The translations under genes and the position numbers were made by a program. 64,000 bases of DNA from Sphingobium vermicomposti. Lineage in GTDB: Bacteria; Pseudomonadota; Alphaproteobacteria; Sphingomonadales; Sphingomonadaceae. Shown here in pieces: positions 61,566 through 64,000 of this stretch. The stretch is taken from positions 248,001 through 312,000 of the forward strand of contig NZ_JAASQR010000001.1 in the NCBI RefSeq assembly GCF_011762025.1. The letters run 5' to 3'. A model generated the notes under the pieces. The model was not told where the DNA came from. It did not search any database and saw only the letters and a list, made by a program, of their open reading frames with translations. Each line of letters begins with the position of its first letter. Position 1 is the first letter of the stretch.

Positions 61566-63194
61566 TTGCAAACCATCACGCTTGTTCTGTCTTTGCTCTT
61601 TGCCGTGGTGGTGAGCGGTATCCTGGCCCGGCTGCTGCCGTTTTCAATGCCGCGTCCTCTCGTTCAGATCGCGCTAGGCGCCATTATCGGCCTCGTCGCG
61701 GACTGGCGCGTGACGCTCGATCCCGAAATCTTCTTCCTGCTCTTCCTGCCGCCGCTGCTCTTCCTCGATGGGTGGCGTATCCCGCGCGAGGATCTGTTCA
61801 AGGACGGATCGACCGTCCTCGAGCTTGCCCTTGGGCTGGTGGTGATCACGGTGCTGGGAATGGGCTTCTTCATCAACTGGCTTATCCCCGCGATACCTCT
61901 GGCCGTCGCCTTCGCGCTGGCAGCCGTAGTCTCCCCGACCGATCCGATTGCCGTATCCGCGATCGCAAAGCGCACGCCCATTCCCAAGCGGATGATGCAT
62001 ATCCTGGAAGGGGAATCCCTGCTCAACGATGCTTCGGGCCTTGTCTGCCTGCGCTTTGCCATAGCCGCGGCGCTGACCGGAACTTTCTCGCCTGGCGATG
62101 CGGCGTTCAACTTTCTCTGGGTCGCGATCGGTGGAATCGCCGTCGGCGCCGGCCTGACCGTGATCGTCGGATGGGCGAAAACGGTGGTAACACGGCACCT
62201 GGGAGAGGAGAGCGGGTCGCAAATCCTGATCAGCCTGCTAATCCCCTTTGGGGCCTACCTCATCGCTGAGCATCTGCATTGCTCCGGCATCCTGGCAGCC
62301 GTTGCCGCCGGGCTTGCCATGGGGTTCGTCGAGGCCAGAGGCAACGCTCTTGCAATGACCCGGATACGCCGGACGACGGTCTGGGATATGATCCAGTTCA
62401 CCGCGAACGGCAGCATCTTCGTCCTGCTGGGCGAACAACTGCCGACGATCCTCGCTGGCGCAGCCGACACGGTGAGATTAACCGGTCATCATGAACCTTG
62501 GTGGCTCATCATCTATGTGCTCGCGATCAATCTGGGGCTCGCGGCGCTTCGCTTCGCCTGGGTGTGGTTGTCTTTTCGCCTTACTCTGTTTCGGCAGCCC
62601 GAAGACCGAACCCGGCCCAATTGGCGGATAATCGGTGCAATGTCGTTCGCTGGCGTGCGTGGCGCGATCACGCTTGCGGGTGTGCTGACGCTTCCCCTTG
62701 CGATGTCTGACGGCGGCCCGTTCCCCGCACGCGATCTCGCGATCTTCCTGGCGATGGGCGTGATTATCGTCTCGCTGATCGCTGCATCGATCGGATTGCC
62801 GATGATGATGCGCGGTCTTGAGATGCCGGCCGAACCGGCAGGCGACGCCGCAGTGGAGGCCGCGCGGATCGCGGCGGCCGAAGCGGCAATCGCCGAGATC
62901 GAGCGCACCCAGCACCGCTTGGCCGATGGCAGGAAGGATGCCGATGCCTATGTCATCGTCGCCTCACACCTGATGGATTTGTATCGGGAGCGCATCGATC
63001 ATCAAACGAACCTGCCCGAGCAGAAGCACATCCGTCGTCGTGACGAGAGGATTGAGCACGAACTACGCCTTGCCGCGCTCAAGGCGGAGCGTCAGGAAAT
63101 CTTTCGCCGCGTTCGCAGCCGTGAACTGGGCAGCGAGGCAGCGCGCAAGCTTGTTCGGGAGCTCGACTTTTTCGAAGCGCGGCTTGCAGTTTAA
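61566..63194 (+). CDS. CPA1-family Na+/H+ antiporter
   Basis: The 542-residue protein starts at TTG with AGGGA upstream. It has about 12 membrane segments and CPA1 motifs: FLLFLPPLLFLDGWRI, AAVVSPTDPIAVSAIAK (the ion-binding Asp), LEGESLLNDASGLV, and FAGVRGAITLAGVL. The C-terminal 120 residues form a charged helical cytosolic tail. It exports Na+ in exchange for H+, supporting pH and salt tolerance. Downstream 63195-63475 shows no gene. Confidence 0.92.
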   Translation: MQTITLVLSLLFAVVVSGILARLLPFSMPRPLVQIALGAIIGLVADWRVTLDPEIFFLLFLPPLLFLDGWRIPREDLFKDGSTVLELALGLVVITVLGMGFFINWLIPAIPLAVAFALAAVVSPTDPIAVSAIAKRTPIPKRMMHILEGESLLNDASGLVCLRFAIAAALTGTFSPGDAAFNFLWVAIGGIAVGAGLTVIVGWAKTVVTRHLGEESGSQILISLLIPFGAYLIAEHLHCSGILAAVAAGLAMGFVEARGNALAMTRIRRTTVWDMIQFTANGSIFVLLGEQLPTILAGAADTVRLTGHHEPWWLIIYVLAINLGLAALRFAWVWLSFRLTLFRQPEDRTRPNWRIIGAMSFAGVRGAITLAGVLTLPLAMSDGGPFPARDLAIFLAMGVIIVSLIAASIGLPMMMRGLEMPAEPAGDAAVEAARIAAAEAAIAEIERTQHRLADGRKDADAYVIVASHLMDLYRERIDHQTNLPEQKHIRRRDERIEHELRLAALKAERQEIFRRVRSRELGSEAARKLVRELDFFEARLAV

Positions 63195-63475
63195 GCTCCC
63201 GACCGGATTGGGTTCCACTCATCATCGTTTCAGAAGATCTCACCTGCGCCAATATGCAGCGCAGCACGGGTGAGCGTGACGCCGCGCGGCACTTCCCGTA
63301 TCCGCCAATGACGGGATCCTGCGTGAGCTGACATTCCCGCGACATCATCAGAACGGCTTGAAGTGGTCGGGAGTAGACATCTGGCGTTTGCCGACCACTC
63401 CCGGAAAGGCACAGACTGTGGTCATTGGATCCGCCATCGCGACGATCACATGAACAGGCAATACTATCGACCAGC

Positions 63476-64000
63476 TCAAGCGGCTGCCTGCTCATCCACA
63501 TCCTCGCGGGCAAGAGCTGTTGCGCGCAGCAAGTAGCCCGCGGCTTCCTCTGCCCGCGCCGCCGCCGTGAGCAAGGCACGATTATCCCTGCGCAGAATCG
63601 AAAGCCAGGAACCGATATAGGCCGCATGATCGTCGAGATGGGTGGTTGGGAGACCCACATCGGCGCCAACCAGCGCTGCCGTCAGTTCGGCGACCAATTC
63701 CTCGAAAGCATAGGCCTGATCGCCGAAGCGCTTGCCGAAGGATCTGGCAAGCCGGTCCGGATGACCCGTCCAGTGACCAGCCTCGTGCGCGAGCGTGGCC
63801 GCCCATGCAGCACGCGTGTCGAACTGTTCGACGGGCGGCATCGTGATGAGGTCTGCGCGCAGGTTATAATAGGCGCGATCGCCTCCGGTCCGCAGCCGCG
63901 CCGGCAGGCAATCGACGAAGCGTTGTGCCCGCGTATCGAGCTGGTCGCCAGGTGGGACGAGCGATAACGGTTCTGGATAGAAATCGGACGGCAGCGCGTC
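63476..64000 (-). CDS. ardC: ArdC-like antirestriction protein, C-terminal part
   Basis: The frame is open from the right window edge to the stop at 63476, about 174 residues; the start lies outside. It contains TLAHEAGHWTGHPDRL, a zincin HExxH motif with the second ligand region FEELVAELTAAL, and SWLSILRRDNRALLTAAARAEEAAGYLL, as in ArdC/DUF1738 antirestriction proteins. The visible upstream residues (DRAYYNLRADLIT before MPPVEQF) match the family phrase YNPxxDxIxMPPxxxF. ArdC helps incoming single-stranded conjugative DNA evade restriction. Confidence 0.88.
   Translation of the reverse strand, partial: DALPSDFYPEPLSLVPPGDQLDTRAQRFVDCLPARLRTGGDRAYYNLRADLITMPPVEQFDTRAAWAATLAHEAGHWTGHPDRLARSFGKRFGDQAYAFEELVAELTAALVGADVGLPTTHLDDHAAYIGSWLSILRRDNRALLTAAARAEEAAGYLLRATALAREDVDEQAAA

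Noticed and set aside
1..64000. CRISPR arrays, tRNA or rRNA genes, replication initiator, integrase
   Set aside because: I saw no regularly spaced repeats, no cloverleaf-like sequence, and no Rep, RepC or tyrosine-recombinase motif. Absence here does not exclude them outside the window.

Overview
This 64 kb window looks like the backbone and cargo of a large conjugative element, either a plasmid or an integrative conjugative element, from a high-GC alphaproteobacterium. Sphingomonadales is the most likely host. That is inferred from the style of the gene set (VirB/VirD4 secretion, MobC and a VirD2-like relaxase, ParAB, SSB, DUF3768, DUF2493, ArdC, Cop genes), not from a marker gene. No replication initiator, integrase, rRNA or tRNA is visible, so plasmid versus integrated element cannot be settled here.

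Layout. 1-12184 (+) is an almost complete mating-pair-formation operon: virB1 (cut by the window edge), virB2, virB3, virB4, virB5, an EexN-like exclusion lipoprotein, virB6, a VirB7-like lipoprotein, virB8, virB9, virB10, virB11, virD4 and an LPD7-domain protein. Genes overlap or nearly touch. 12230-34370 is a dense defence island: a HEPN protein with a DUF3883 nuclease-like partner; a WYL regulator divergent from a three-gene operon (TM0106-type nuclease-helicase, SbcD/YhaO-like exonuclease, SbcC/YhaN-like ATPase); a four-gene extended type III restriction-modification locus (PLD/SNF2-type helicase, DUF4391, Mod, Res); and an AbiEi/AbiEii toxin-antitoxin pair. 34513-38865 (-) holds DNA processing and maintenance genes: relaxase, MobC, ParB, ParA, a 58-residue membrane protein and a DUF3768 protein. 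Two copies of one 18-bp palindrome flank parAB. 39220-41857 carries an OLD-like ATPase-nuclease and a second HEPN-like protein. 41951-45453 holds single backbone genes (54-aa membrane protein, SNase-like protein, SSB, HEPN-like 211-aa protein, DUF2493 protein), several with hairpin terminators and recurring 5' leader motifs.

45940-52406 is a copper-resistance module: copB, copA, two small secreted metal-binding proteins, a P1B-type ATPase and its MerR-type regulator. Diverged copies of a ~65-bp repeat lie at its two ends. After an IS630 scar, 53028-63194 carries metabolic and ion-homeostasis cargo: PhnA-domain protein, DUF1275 protein, thiolase, SulP transporter with an XRE regulator, ATP-dependent PEP carboxykinase, DUF983, GNAT, small proteins, a spermidine-synthase-like protein and a CPA1 Na+/H+ antiporter. 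The window ends inside an ArdC-like antirestriction gene.

The most interesting parts are the WYL-controlled nuclease-helicase plus SbcCD-like operon, which I cannot match to a named defence system; the adjoining four-gene Mod/Res cluster whose methylase has a low-GC centre; the paired 18-bp palindromes around parAB; and a two-hairpin leader element shared by ssb and the DUF2493 gene with apparent compensatory changes. All assignments come from reading motifs by eye; no database search was run.
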